Shown here piece by piece: positions 23,698 to 32,684 of a stretch of 32,934 nt of DNA; within the stretch, counting starts at the first letter, position 1; each line of letters starts with the position of its first letter. Under the pieces are notes generated by a model, which saw only the letters and a list, made by a program, of their open reading frames with translations, was not told the DNA's origin and searched no databases. Source of the stretch: Anaerolineae bacterium (lineage in GTDB: Bacteria > Chloroflexota > Anaerolineae > Aggregatilineales > UBA3940). The stretch is taken from contig JAFGMS010000165.1 in the NCBI GenBank assembly GCA_016927375.1, positions 1 through 32,934 on the forward strand, given 5' to 3'. The translations under genes and the position numbers were made by a program.

Positions 23698-24837
23698 ATG
23701 GAGACGAGAGCAAATCCGCGATTCCATTGTCTCAAGATAAAGCTCAGAAAGCGGTACACCGCCGGCAGTGACCTCGGCATGGGCAAAACCACGGTCCCCC
23801 GTGATCGGCAAAGGCTGCGAAGTCACAACCTTCACCAGAGCCTTGCGATCCTTGCGAGTAAGCTGATCACCTGGGATGACCCCCGAAATCCCGGCTTCGA
23901 TGCACAGAGCATCGGCCAGGCGCCCCGGCAGCCGATCCCTCAGGTGCCCAACCACTGACTTCCGACCCAGCGCCAGTAGTTCCCGTTCAAGCGAACCGGC
24001 AGTCTCCTCCGGCAACCAATTGACGACAAGCTCTGCTCTGGTATCCGCATGTTTTGCAGCAATGTAATGGCGGCTCATATCCAGCACAACCGGTCCGGAG
24101 ATCCCAAAATGTGCACAGAGCATCGACCCGGTAAAGGCCTGCAGGCGTTTGCCGTCCCCAGATCGCAGATCCAGCGTCACCGGGAGAGAGAGACCGCTGA
24201 GAGTACAAATAAAGTGCTCGCGGGGGAGTGTAAGTGGTACAAGTGCCGGAAATGTGCGAGTGACTGTGTGCCCGAGCGACAGCACAATTTGATGTCCGTG
24301 CCCGTCTGAACCGGATTGCGGCAGGCTGCGCCCGCCTGTTGCCAGAATCAGATGATCGGCTTCCATGCAGCCCCATTTACCAGAGATGTGGAAACCATTC
24401 TCGTGCCTTTCCACCGCCTCGACCCGACAAGGGTAATGCAGCCCCACGCCCACATCACGCGCCGCCTGGTGCAGCGCGTCGAGGATAGTCCGGGCATGCC
24501 CGATGGAGGGAAAGAGCTTCCCTCCATCCTCTTGCCCAAGATCAACACCAAGCTCATTGAAGAAGGCAAGCGTCTGCGGAACATCGAAGCGGCGCAGCAC
24601 TTTCTTGATTGCGTGGCGAGACGAGCCGGCATAGGCTTGCTCATCTATATCCTCATGAGTGACATTGCAGCGCCCGCCGCCAGAGACGAGGATCTTCATG
24701 CCCGGCTTATGCGAGCCATCAAGTAAGAGGATATTACGCTGCGGGTTGGCTCTGCCTGCCCAGATGGCTGCCATCAGGCCCGAGGCTCCTGCACCAACGA
24801 TCACGACATCTGCATCAGGGCCAATCTTGTGACGCAC
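23596..24837 (-). CDS. HI0933/YhiN-family FAD-dependent oxidoreductase
   Basis: This is a 413-residue cytoplasmic flavoprotein of the HI0933 (YhiN/BaiN) family, which binds FAD and probably NAD(P)H; the substrate is unknown for most members. The N-terminal dinucleotide-binding motif is VVIVGAGASGLMAAI (about 11-25). The family hallmark KILVSGGGRCNVTH follows at about 48-61. Further matches are LILATGG near 162-168, the HFGISGP segment near 246, and the C-terminal GEICDVDGRIGGYNFQWAW, whose last part closes the FAD site. Full family length, no truncation. Start is GTG 24837, nine bases after the stop of the penicillin-binding protein gene, so the two are almost surely cotranscribed. A role in cell-wall work is not implied by the family. 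Confidence 0.92.
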   Translation of the reverse strand: MRHKIGPDADVVIVGAGASGLMAAIWAGRANPQRNILLLDGSHKPGMKILVSGGGRCNVTHEDIDEQAYAGSSRHAIKKVLRRFDVPQTLAFFNELGVDLGQEDGGKLFPSIGHARTILDALHQAARDVGVGLHYPCRVEAVERHENGFHISGKWGCMEADHLILATGGRSLPQSGSDGHGHQIVLSLGHTVTRTFPALVPLTLPREHFICTLSGLSLPVTLDLRSGDGKRLQAFTGSMLCAHFGISGPVVLDMSRHYIAAKHADTRAELVVNWLPEETAGSLERELLALGRKSVVGHLRDRLPGRLADALCIEAGISGVIPGDQLTRKDRKALVKVVTSQPLPITGDRGFAHAEVTAGGVPLSELYLETMESRICSRLHLCGEICDVDGRIGGYNFQWAWASGYIAGGSVGR

Positions 24838-24846
24838 TAGCAGATG

Positions 24847-26541
24847 TCAACCTTCCAGCGCCACTCGTACATCATTGGGAGGGATCTCCATCAATATCAC
24901 CAAACGTCTTACCAGGGTGCTGAAAGCCGGAGCCGCCGTATCAGCCCCCCACCGTGAAGTGGTAGGCCGGTCAAGCTTGATCAGCACCACAAATTGTGGG
25001 TCTTCCACCGGGCCATAGCCCACAAAGCTGGTGATGGTCGCCTCCGGATCGTATCCGCCAGGGATGGGAATCTCGGCAGTTCCAGTCTTTCCGGCTACCG
25101 TGTATCCCGGAACTAGTGCCTTCGATGCTTCCCGCGTAAGGGCCTCTGCCAACATTGCACTGAGCTCTTGAGCGGTCTGCTCAGAAATGGCACGTCCCAG
25201 AGCCGTCGGGCTGAAGGTTGTCACTGTATTATCTGCATCTTCTCGCCGGGTCACCATGTGCGGCTTCATGATCAACCCATCGTTGGCAACCGCACTGATG
25301 GCAGCCACAATTTGGATCGGGGTAACAGCCATCCCCTGACCAAATGCATTCGTGGCAAGATCTGCTTCGTACCAATCAGCCTGGCCTGGCCTGCGCACAG
25401 ATCCTCTCGCTTCAGCTTGTAGATCGATGTCTGTTAGCTTTCCCAGACCAAAGGCATCCAGACCATCATAGAAATTCAGCGGGCCGGTTGCGATGCTGAG
25501 CCTGGCTGCGCCCACATTGAGTGATAGCCCCAACAGATCGGTCATGGAGGTAACACCATGAGCCTGGCGATCCCAGTTATAGATGCTGATACCTCCAACC
25601 TCCAGCACTTCAGTATCTTCATAGGTGCTGTCCGGCCGGATAACTTCGTTTTCCAACGCAATTGCCATCGTGAGAACTTTGACCACGCTGCCCGGTTCAT
25701 ATTGTTTGCTGACGGCAGCATTATCGAATATTTTGGTTATTTCGGCGGCCTGTGAGTAGAACAAATTAGGGTCGTAGGTTGGCAGATTGGCCATCGCCAG
25801 CACCTCACCGGTCTTAGGATCGAGCACGATGACCGTCCCACCCTCTGCATTGGTATCATGCACGGCCTGAGCCAATGTATTCTCGGCCAGATATTGGATC
25901 TCGCTGTCAAGGGTCAGATGAAGAGTCGAGCCCTGTCTCCATCCCTCGCCACCGGTAGCCTCGAAGGGAATGCGGCTCTGGTCACTAACCGAGACGTCGC
26001 CGGAAAGGACATTATTGTAAAAACCTTCGATGCCGTAATAGCCTACATTGTCGCGGGCAACAAAACCTAAAACATGTGCCGCCAAAGAGCCATGCGGGTA
26101 AAACCGCTCGGTGATCGGCGATACAGCCACGCCATCCAATCCCAATGCCAGCACGGCCTGTCCCATCGAAGCGGAAGCACGGCTCGCCAACATCACATAA
26201 GGTGCCTCGCTGGATATATCCTCCAGCAATTCCTCTTTGGGGATTCCCATGGCGCCAGAGAGTGCCTCAGCGGTACCCTGGCGATCATAGATCAGTACAG
26301 GAGAGAGACCGATCTCATACTTGACACTGTTGGTAGCAAGCAGCACGCCACTGCGATCATAGATTTCTCCACGAGGTGGATGGACGGTAATCTTATAGCT
26401 ATACTCATCCCACGCCACATTGGCAAAATAGCCTGTATCATCGGCAAACTGAAGTGACACCAACCGATAGATTGCCAGCAGCGCCAGGATCATCAGAATT
26501 GCCCCGATGAAGCTCAAGCGCCGGTTAAGAGATTCTTGCAT
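24847..26541 (-). CDS. ftsI: Class B penicillin-binding protein (FtsI/PBP2-type transpeptidase)
   Basis: This is a 564-residue membrane-anchored D,D-transpeptidase that cross-links peptidoglycan. One N-terminal membrane helix (about 11-30) is followed by the PBP dimerisation domain, with the hallmark PPRGEIYDRSG near 55-65, and the transpeptidase domain. Active-site motifs are complete: Ser285-Val-Val-Lys288 in YEPGSVVKV, Ser340-Leu-Asn342, and Lys485-Thr-Gly487 in AGKTGTAE. No PASTA domains follow. GGGGGAG lies six bases ahead of ATG 26541. The gene upstream is an FtsL-like division protein, as in the standard dcw order ftsL-ftsI, which favours the division-specific FtsI role over an elongation PBP2; the sequence alone does not separate them. 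murF and mraY are 18 kb away on the other strand. Confidence 0.93.
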   Translation of the reverse strand: MQESLNRRLSFIGAILMILALLAIYRLVSLQFADDTGYFANVAWDEYSYKITVHPPRGEIYDRSGVLLATNSVKYEIGLSPVLIYDRQGTAEALSGAMGIPKEELLEDISSEAPYVMLASRASASMGQAVLALGLDGVAVSPITERFYPHGSLAAHVLGFVARDNVGYYGIEGFYNNVLSGDVSVSDQSRIPFEATGGEGWRQGSTLHLTLDSEIQYLAENTLAQAVHDTNAEGGTVIVLDPKTGEVLAMANLPTYDPNLFYSQAAEITKIFDNAAVSKQYEPGSVVKVLTMAIALENEVIRPDSTYEDTEVLEVGGISIYNWDRQAHGVTSMTDLLGLSLNVGAARLSIATGPLNFYDGLDAFGLGKLTDIDLQAEARGSVRRPGQADWYEADLATNAFGQGMAVTPIQIVAAISAVANDGLIMKPHMVTRREDADNTVTTFSPTALGRAISEQTAQELSAMLAEALTREASKALVPGYTVAGKTGTAEIPIPGGYDPEATITSFVGYGPVEDPQFVVLIKLDRPTTSRWGADTAAPAFSTLVRRLVILMEIPPNDVRVALEG

Positions 26542-26567
26542 AAGTTTCTCCCCCAGAAGGATTGGCC

Positions 26568-27077
26568 CTATTGCTCTGGTGTCTCATCCGGGCTTGGGGT
26601 CGTACCAAGAAACAAATCAAACTGCTCCCGCAACATGGCCATCTGTCCGCTAAGCCAGCTGCCCAGTGTTTCGTCATACTCGGGCACTATCTCTTCTACA
26701 TCTGCGGGAGCGAACGGCATGGCAGCAACAGTCTGTGAAACATTATCTATCTTTAGATACTCTACATCCTGCGGCTCAGCCCTGCGGAAACCCTGCCGCT
26801 CAGCTTCTGAGATCAAACGCGGAACAGATTGCAGCGCAGCGATCTCAGCCCGCAGCTGGGCATTTTGCTGTTCAAGCACCTGCCGTTGAGCTTCAAGATC
26901 CTGCAGACGGCGTCCAGTCGCAGCAGTCCGGCTGGCCTGCGCCAGATACAACGTACCGATCACCGCCACCATGATCACAGTCGCCATAATCAGCGACGTT
27001 GCCTGTGTTTGAGTACGCCAGGGAGCCTGCCGGAGTGCCTGGTTGAACCAGTTATCCCTTCGTTTCCGCTGCGTCAT
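26568..27077 (-). CDS. FtsL/DivIC-like division protein
   Basis: This is a 169-residue bitopic protein. A basic N-terminal cytoplasmic stretch (MTQRKRRDNW, then residues to about 26) is followed by one membrane helix (about 27-48). An extracytoplasmic coiled coil (about 52-92, rich in Leu, Gln, Ala, Arg and Glu, with LEAQRQVLEQQNAQLRAEI) comes next, then an acidic, Pro-containing tail. This is the architecture of FtsL and FtsB/DivIC, which are too divergent for motif calls. The main argument is its place 26 bases upstream of the class B PBP gene, the canonical ftsL position. The acidic tail is longer than in the E. coli proteins. The ribosome binding site before ATG 27077 is weak. Confidence 0.75.
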   Translation of the reverse strand: MTQRKRRDNWFNQALRQAPWRTQTQATSLIMATVIMVAVIGTLYLAQASRTAATGRRLQDLEAQRQVLEQQNAQLRAEIAALQSVPRLISEAERQGFRRAEPQDVEYLKIDNVSQTVAAMPFAPADVEEIVPEYDETLGSWLSGQMAMLREQFDLFLGTTPSPDETPEQ

Positions 27078-27114
27078 TGCCTATACCATGTCTCAATAAA
27101 TCTCAGATGAACAA

Positions 27115-28113
27115 TCACAGCTTCTGCATCCTGGCTGCAATGCGTAAGGTCTTAAAAAACATAGGCATGTAGCTGGCAAAATCACTGTATTTACCGGCCT
27201 GCCGTTCCAGCAGGTAGTGTTCCAAAACATCGACTACTGCCGGGAGCATCTTGAAGCCGTGTGCTTTATGAGCCATCACGGTAAACGAAGCAGCCTCCTG
27301 TTCATCAAAGGCCTGTTTCAAAGCAATAGCCGTTAACGCACTGACTACCAACACCGCAAACTGATCGAACCAGTCCGGGTAGCGTGCCAGGAAGGTATTT
27401 GGCACTGGTAGATGGGTATGCATAGCCAGATCAGCCTCTTGGGGATGCTGGTCAAGGAACTCACGCAGCAAAATCCGGGCATAGGTACTGAAAGCTTCAC
27501 GGTAAGTTGCAGCAGGATCATCGTCATAAGGCCATGGCGGATTGGTACCCCAGGCGACGTGTGGTGGGCAGATGCATATCAATGCCTGCCCCCAGCGGAA
27601 GCCAATAGCCTCATTGGTGGGATAGCCCAGGTTCGGTTGAAAGACAAACTCCAGATCTTGCTGTCCAAAGAATTGTACTAACAATGGCAGCGGATCTTGA
27701 CCTTCAAGAGCCCGGCGAGCTTGTTCCTCGGCTTCCTTCCAGGCCGCCTTACCCTTTTCCCACACCTCCCGGACACGATATGCGTGCGCAAAATCGCGGA
27801 GTTGGACAGGCCAATCTTCTGGAGCCCAGACAGGAATTTCCGCAGAACGAGCCCGGAAGCCGGGCAGGCTTAGACAGGCGCTGTAGCTGAAGATTGTGCT
27901 GAGACTCTGAGCAGTCTCCAGCATCTCCTGCATAATATGAACCGCCGGATGCTCCTCAGCGACGGCCAGGGCCGCGCGTACAGCTTTAGCCTGAGCATGA
28001 ACACCATGAGGCCTGAAAGCCTGTTCTTGCTCCGGCCAGGTTGTCAATGCCAATACCGTCGAAAGTAACCGGATGCGATCGTCTATCCGGACGGTGATCG
28101 CAGATGCAGTCAT
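27115..28113 (-). CDS. Hypothetical protein upstream of the division genes
   Basis: This is a 332-residue soluble protein that I do not recognise. It is rich in Ala, Trp, Phe and Pro and predicted to be mainly helical. Notable segments are PPWPYDDDPAATYREAF (about 197-213), LLREFLDQHP (about 217-226), and an Ala/Val-rich helix VLVVSALTAIALKQAF (about 252-267). The arrangement vaguely recalls zinc-dependent DUF4932-type proteins, but no His-Glu-x-x-His motif is present, so a metalloprotease call is not supported. ATG 28113 has AAGGTGA four bases upstream, a strong start. It lies 37 bases before the FtsL-like gene on the same strand, in the slot where rsmH (mraW) often sits, and is probably the first gene of the operon. 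Confidence 0.8.
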   Translation of the reverse strand: MTASAITVRIDDRIRLLSTVLALTTWPEQEQAFRPHGVHAQAKAVRAALAVAEEHPAVHIMQEMLETAQSLSTIFSYSACLSLPGFRARSAEIPVWAPEDWPVQLRDFAHAYRVREVWEKGKAAWKEAEEQARRALEGQDPLPLLVQFFGQQDLEFVFQPNLGYPTNEAIGFRWGQALICICPPHVAWGTNPPWPYDDDPAATYREAFSTYARILLREFLDQHPQEADLAMHTHLPVPNTFLARYPDWFDQFAVLVVSALTAIALKQAFDEQEAASFTVMAHKAHGFKMLPAVVDVLEHYLLERQAGKYSDFASYMPMFFKTLRIAARMQKL

Positions 28114-28422
28114 GGGCTCACCTTTTCTTATCTGCAGGTTTCTCTAGAATTGCGATGTTCTCAGGCACTGCGTCAATACACATTAAGCAGTATCTTGTGG
28201 TAGATCTCAATGGCGGATGCTGCCGGATAATGCTCAAGCGATGGTGATGTACCATCCCTCTGGCTAGAGAACGTTTTGGCGCGTTCTTTACATCACCTGG
28301 CTTAGTATATCACAAGCTTACCTGCGGGATGAAACAAGTGCAAACAAGAAAGAGGCGGGTAAATAATGCCCGCCCCTTCGCAAGTCAAGTTATATAGCAG
28401 GTTCTTATATCCTGCAGAATGT
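28114..28422. other. Intergenic region between csp and the division operon
   Basis: No gene is seen. It contains the csp terminator (28354-28374), a 6-bp hairpin GATGGT/ACCATC near 28234-28252, and widely spaced inverted octamers TTCTCTAG (28140-28147) and CTAGAGAA (28265-28272). The promoter of the hypothetical gene at 28113 should lie here; TTGACG is present on the minus strand near 28170, but no good -10 partner was found. Confidence 0.5.
28354..28374 (-). terminator. Rho-independent terminator of the cold-shock gene
   Basis: On the minus strand the stem GGCGGG/CCCGCC (plus-strand 28369-28374 and 28354-28359) encloses a nine-base A/T loop. It is followed by TCTTTCTTGTTTG, a T-rich tail, about 50 bases after the csp stop codon. 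Confidence 0.7.
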
Positions 28423-28653
28423 CTAATTCTGGCTGATAACAGCCAACTCCACCACATCAGTTGCGGTGAGGCCTTTTGGCGTAGCTTGGATGCTAAACTC
28501 GACACGCTGGCCCTCACTAAGGTCACGACAACCATCGCCCGCAATAGATGTGTAGTGAACAAAGACGTCCATATCACTACCATCCGGTTCGATGAAACCG
28601 TACCCCTTGATGCAACTAAACCATTTGACGATTCCGGTTACACGATTATCCAT
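28423..28653 (-). CDS. csp: Cold-shock domain protein (CspA family)
   Basis: This is a 76-residue single-domain RNA/ssDNA-binding protein. The Csp signature is clear: GIVKWFSCIKGYGFIEPDG at about 7-25 with the RNP-1 block KGYGFIE, then the RNP-2 block VFVHYTSI at about 30-37. The usual Asn after Trp-Phe is Ser-Cys here, a small deviation. ATG 28653 is preferred over the longer frame at 28683, because AGGAGGAG lies between the two and serves as ribosome binding site. The gene stands alone on the minus strand, with a strong promoter about 110 bases upstream of ATG and its own terminator. Such long leaders are typical of cold-inducible csp mRNAs, but inducibility here is inferred. Confidence 0.94.
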   Translation of the reverse strand: MDNRVTGIVKWFSCIKGYGFIEPDGSDMDVFVHYTSIAGDGCRDLSEGQRVEFSIQATPKGLTATDVVELAVISQN

Positions 28654-29134
28654 AGAGTAGCGTCTCCTCCTCAATGATTGCAACCTTCACCATCTGACTG
28701 AACGAGGTATAATAAAATCGTAGGAACACTGATTGCCCCTACGGAGTACCTCCAGCCAAATTCGCCGAAACAATACCACAGGTTATGCCGGCTGTCAACA
28801 CGTGTTTACTGAGAGCCTGACATAACTGCTGACAATGTTCACCGATGGGACACAATGCTGCGAGTCGCGCATAGAAATTGGTCTATCATTCATAGGGAAT
28901 GGTTCTCGCTCTATGCTCCACTCGTATCGTTCTCAAAAAACGCAAAGGAAACCAGGTTTTTTTCTCTTGCAAGAACGGTACAATGTTGATGCCATTTTCG
29001 CGGTCAGGATGGTTTGTTCGACGCCCACAAGACCGGTTTCTGGGATGGTTCACTACGTTGTGACAAAGGGTGAGATAATTACGGGCTGGTTAGGAAGACG
29101 GGAGATGTCTCCATATTCATTTATGGGGGGCAAA
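28654..29134. other. Intergenic region with the csp promoter
   Basis: Apart from the csp promoter and leader (28654-28798), no function is evident. A plus-strand ORF at 28835-29161 has no ribosome binding site, atypical residue composition and overlap with the end of the YfhO-like gene; I do not accept it. Confidence 0.5.
28770..28798 (-). promoter_or_regulatory. Sigma-70-type promoter of csp
   Basis: Reading the minus strand, the -35 box is a perfect TTGACA (28798-28793). A 17-base spacer and a -10 box TATTGT (28775-28770) follow. Transcription would start near 28763, giving a 5' leader of about 110 bases before ATG 28653. Confidence 0.65.
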
Positions 29135-31465
29135 CTAACCGCACCCCGTGACGGTATATGACATCATTTGGTCTACCTTTATACACAACGTCACCTGCCC
29201 CAGGCGAGTGGCTGCCAGTGCAATGACGATCATTCCCAGAAGTGTGCCCCCTGAAACAATCCCCCCTATAATCACCAGCCGGGGAACAAAGTCTACCTGG
29301 ACTATCTGCCCATTACCGGCCTGGATGGGAACACCGATCAACCCGGCGTAGGTGTCGACAATCTCGACCGGGTGCCCATCGATGGCTGCCTGCCAGCCTG
29401 GGTAATTAGGAATAGACAGCGTCAGCAGCGCATCTTCGCTGGTCGAGATGGTCATCTCAATGTGTTCCGGTGTAGGCATATGGAAATCACTTATTTTACC
29501 GTCGGCCGGCCGGGTGCCGGACAACTCGAACGGTAGGGGATGAGTGGTGATGGCTGTCTCACGCAGATTGACGCTCGGGTCAGCCATCATCTGCCTGGCA
29601 AATCCTTGATTGCCCGCTGTGCGATAATCATAAACCAGGTGGGCAAATGGACGCGGATCGGTTAGCTCGTAGAGTACATAGGATTGTCCATCGTTGTTCT
29701 GCAGAGTCGCCAGAGGGGCGGTCGATGTGGATTGGGGTGGCGCGACATCTACCAAGGTCGCGTAGCGCACCGACAACACCTCCCAAAAGCGATCCACAGG
29801 GATGCGCCGCAGCTCTGTCGTGCTGAGCAGAGAAAGCGGACTATTGCCATAGATATCAGGTACCCTGTAGTATATGCTGTAGCCGCGCAGACCAGCAGCG
29901 CCATCGACACGCCAGGTGGTGGTAGGCGGCGTCTGCAGGTAATTAGCTGCCAGAGGAATGGGCCGATTTTCAGGGCGGTCGGGGACAAAGTTCGTGGAAC
30001 GTGTTCCAATCGAGAAGAGATCGAGAACGATCAATGCGACGAGCGTTACAGGTACCAGCGGCCCAAGAGCTGGACGATTTCGCAGCCACAGCGTGAAGAA
30101 CAAGCTCATTAGCGCGACAAAGATCAGGCTGCTCGTGATTTTCTCTGGTATGGCCGCGATCTCGGTGATGGATAGGAGTATGACTGCGAAAGCCGCGATT
30201 CCTGTTAGGCCCAGATGGCCCAAAGCCAATTGCCCAAAGCTCCGGCTTTCTTCCTGAGTGGGTTGCTTGATACCTTCATCCGTTCCCATCAGAAGCTGGT
30301 CGACTTGATAAGCAGCCAACACGGTCATTGCCAGGGTAAAGAAGAAGACAAAACGCTCCTGTCCCCGGAAAAGGTTTATCCCGGGGGCAAGAAGATAGGC
30401 AACATCAGTAGCAATGGTGTTTCTGCCCAGCGAGAGTACCAGGGAAATGATCAAAACAGATGCCCAGAAACGCTGCCGTGCTCGGGGATGAAAGAGCGCT
30501 CCGAGCGCCAGCAGCAGACTCGCTACGCCCGCATAAAGCGAAGACCACCAAAGACCAACTACGTTTGGCCAGATTATTTCGGCCAGGTCGAGGGGGGAGA
30601 AGCCGCTTGATTTTTCGGCATAGTGATACTCTTCCATGCGACTGGCGAGGCCGGCATACTCCAGGCTTGGGAGCCATTGGACGGCCCCAATGCCAACGCC
30701 GATGCCAAGTGTAAGCCCAATCCGCCATACGATGCCCCACCAGACGATCTGCCGCATCCATCCCTCAAAAGCCGCATAAGCCACCATTATATAGATGATG
30801 TGAAGAGTGGTCTGAGGGTGCCCGCCCAAAAGCGAAAGCCCCAGACCCAAGCCACCTAGCAGGCTCCCGCCAATCTTAGACTTTCCTTGTGACAGACTGA
30901 GATGAACCCCCAGCAGCACCAAAGGCAGCCACACCATACTTTCAAGCACAGCAACTTGCTGCATAGGGTAGCTGGTCAGGTTCCCACCGTAGGTAAAGAT
31001 AATGCTCCCGGCCAGGGCAGCAGTCGGGTGGCGGGTAATGGCGCGAAGAAAAGCATACATCAATACGCTGGCAAGCCAGTAATGTGCAGCGACTTCCATC
31101 TGCAATGTCTCGATTTTCCACCCTCCTGGGCCAGCCAGGAATAAGGCTATCCAGCGCGGCGGATACCAGGTGCCCCATTGCAAATCGGCTGCAAAGGGGG
31201 AACCTGCGTCGTTATAAGGGTTCCATAGAGGAATTTGCCCTGCCTGCATGCGCATAGCCTGATAGTTGCTGAAAGGAAAGAACTGGATCGTAAAATCGCC
31301 ACCAGAGAAAATGACCCTGTCTTCAAGAGAGGGTGTCAACAACCGCCAGAAGAACAGCGCCCACAACAGACTGAGCGCTAGCACGGCAATGATCGTTGGC
31401 CCGGTGACCCAAGCCCTAAATCCGGCAGCATACAAACGCAGGTTGGATCGATTGAATCTAGGCAT
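29135..31465 (-). CDS. YfhO-family polytopic membrane protein
   Basis: This is a 776-residue membrane protein resembling the bacterial YfhO family, a GT-C-fold-like group in which some members are implicated in glycosylation of wall polymers such as lipoteichoic acid. About 12 hydrophobic helices run through the first 440 residues. Early soluble-loop motifs are FSGGDFTIQFFPF and PLWNPYNDAGSPF, the Asp-containing first loop typical of the family; GGHPQTTLH and FRGQERF follow. The C-terminal third is a beta-rich extracytoplasmic domain (SIPNYPGWQAAIDG is the family's usual late motif), then one last helix. ATG 31465 is chosen because TTAGGGAG lies four bases upstream; ATG 31519 has no ribosome binding site. 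The gene has no close partner. The donor and acceptor are unknown. Confidence 0.85.
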   Translation of the reverse strand: MPRFNRSNLRLYAAGFRAWVTGPTIIAVLALSLLWALFFWRLLTPSLEDRVIFSGGDFTIQFFPFSNYQAMRMQAGQIPLWNPYNDAGSPFAADLQWGTWYPPRWIALFLAGPGGWKIETLQMEVAAHYWLASVLMYAFLRAITRHPTAALAGSIIFTYGGNLTSYPMQQVAVLESMVWLPLVLLGVHLSLSQGKSKIGGSLLGGLGLGLSLLGGHPQTTLHIIYIMVAYAAFEGWMRQIVWWGIVWRIGLTLGIGVGIGAVQWLPSLEYAGLASRMEEYHYAEKSSGFSPLDLAEIIWPNVVGLWWSSLYAGVASLLLALGALFHPRARQRFWASVLIISLVLSLGRNTIATDVAYLLAPGINLFRGQERFVFFFTLAMTVLAAYQVDQLLMGTDEGIKQPTQEESRSFGQLALGHLGLTGIAAFAVILLSITEIAAIPEKITSSLIFVALMSLFFTLWLRNRPALGPLVPVTLVALIVLDLFSIGTRSTNFVPDRPENRPIPLAANYLQTPPTTTWRVDGAAGLRGYSIYYRVPDIYGNSPLSLLSTTELRRIPVDRFWEVLSVRYATLVDVAPPQSTSTAPLATLQNNDGQSYVLYELTDPRPFAHLVYDYRTAGNQGFARQMMADPSVNLRETAITTHPLPFELSGTRPADGKISDFHMPTPEHIEMTISTSEDALLTLSIPNYPGWQAAIDGHPVEIVDTYAGLIGVPIQAGNGQIVQVDFVPRLVIIGGIVSGGTLLGMIVIALAATRLGQVTLCIKVDQMMSYTVTGCG

Positions 31466-31834
31466 GCGACTCCCTAAGAAGATGGCAATGATATAGGGCA
31501 CTTTTGTTCCCTTACCCATAAGCAGAGGCGTAGTTTAACAGATCGCATGCTGGCTGTCATCCGCTATTAGGGGCGATGCACAGCCTAAAAAGAACATCAA
31601 TAGATGCATGGTTCATCTTTGCCATATTGGGAGTATTATTCCTACTTGTGCAAATGGAGTTGGGTGAATCTTTCAGACAGACTGCAATGCCGGGCAATAT
31701 TGGCGAGGCTTGCCAGATATGTCCAGAACCTTGCACAGCGTATCGCATTCATTCAGCCCACGCGAAAAACGGGTACAGTACAGTGTACCCAATGAGTGTA
31801 AATAGAAGTAAGAAATTGGCAAACAGATCGAAGC
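31466..31834. other. Intergenic region
   Basis: No gene is firmly supported. A plus-strand ORF at 31576-31848 (90 residues, one hydrophobic stretch WFIFAILGVLFLLVQ) has AGGGGCG almost touching its ATG and overlaps the 3' end of the small minus-strand gene. It could be a remnant membrane peptide, but nothing beyond the single hydrophobic run supports it. Confidence 0.4.
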
Positions 31835-32074
31835 TCAGAGGGCAGTAATCTTCATAGCGATGCCCCGAATTGCTGGGCCATCTAAGACGAGGAGATCGAG
31901 ATTGTCATCGTCACGGCTCAAATTGACAACATGGAGCTTGGCGCGGCTCTGGCCAGGGGCGGCTTGCACTGAAGTTACCCTCCAGCCCTGTGATATCATG
32001 TTCATCACTACGTCGCCAGTAGCGTATGTTTGACATGGCGACCAATGACGCGGCTGCAAGTACCAGTCCAGCAT
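31835..32074 (-). CDS. Small hypothetical protein
   Basis: This is a 79-residue soluble protein I do not recognise. ATG 32074 has GGGAGAG six bases upstream; the frame extends further upstream to 32230 but that part has no ribosome binding site and odd composition. The N-terminus is aromatic (MLDWYLQPRHWSP). The middle (GDVVMNMISQGWRVTSVQA) and the end (AKLHVVNLSRDDDNLDLLVL) look like an alternating beta/helix small domain. No Cys pair or DNA-binding motif is evident. It stands alone between two gene-poor stretches. Confidence 0.6.
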   Translation of the reverse strand: MLDWYLQPRHWSPCQTYATGDVVMNMISQGWRVTSVQAAPGQSRAKLHVVNLSRDDDNLDLLVLDGPAIRGIAMKITAL

Positions 32075-32510
32075 GTGGCTCTCTCCCTTCTCTATCTGAC
32101 TAAAAGAATCAATTAGTATATTGAATGACCAACAGTACGAGTGAGAACGAGAGAAAAATGCTAATATGGATGATGCCACCGTTGTTAGGCGAGGATTATC
32201 CCCACAAACTCTGATATAGCGGTTTTGCACAGGGATTGCCTAGCTTTCTTGGCCAACTGTTGTTCTCTGTGTTTGTGTTGCCTTTCATAAAGGATAGGTT
32301 CAAGAAAAGCCGGTCAACAAATACATTACAGACTGACTCAACAGTGACCAATATCTACGATTAAGCATTCAATACCAATCTTAGGATTTTTCTGATACTA
32401 GAGACGGAACAGTCCAGTATACTCTTACCATATCACAGTGCAATGCAAGATTGGGTAAAGAAATGTTACAAAACCGCTAACTGTTGGGGTGGGGAAAGGC
32501 AAAGATATGA

Positions 32511-32534
32511 GTAACCACTTTGACAATGTCAACT
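32511..32534 (+). repeat. 24-base shared motif, copy B
   Basis: This is the partner of 11334-11357 (22 of 24 identical). The core TTGAC-AAT-GTCAA is a perfect inverted repeat here. No convincing gene follows. Confidence 0.5.
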
Positions 32535-32684
32535 TTAGTAACCTCTCGATGTTGCTATACTTAAAGAGGCGCTCGGCATATGTAGATGTTGAGGGGCGCC
32601 TATCGAGAAGCTTATCTTCACCGCAGTTACGATGCCGGGCTAATGCCTGCACCTTCAATAGATGAAAATGTCCAGGCTAATGTA

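Noticed and set aside
27115-28113. Zinc metalloprotease (DUF4932-like)
   Set aside because: The general feel is similar, but there is no His-Glu-x-x-His or other metal motif.
28835-29161. 108-residue plus-strand ORF
   Set aside because: No ribosome binding site, end overlaps the YfhO-like gene, no domain or hydrophobic pattern supporting a protein.
31576-31848. 90-residue plus-strand ORF with one hydrophobic stretch
   Set aside because: AGGGG is almost adjacent to the ATG, it overlaps the end of a better-supported minus-strand gene, and only one hydrophobic run argues for it. Kept as a note, not a gene.
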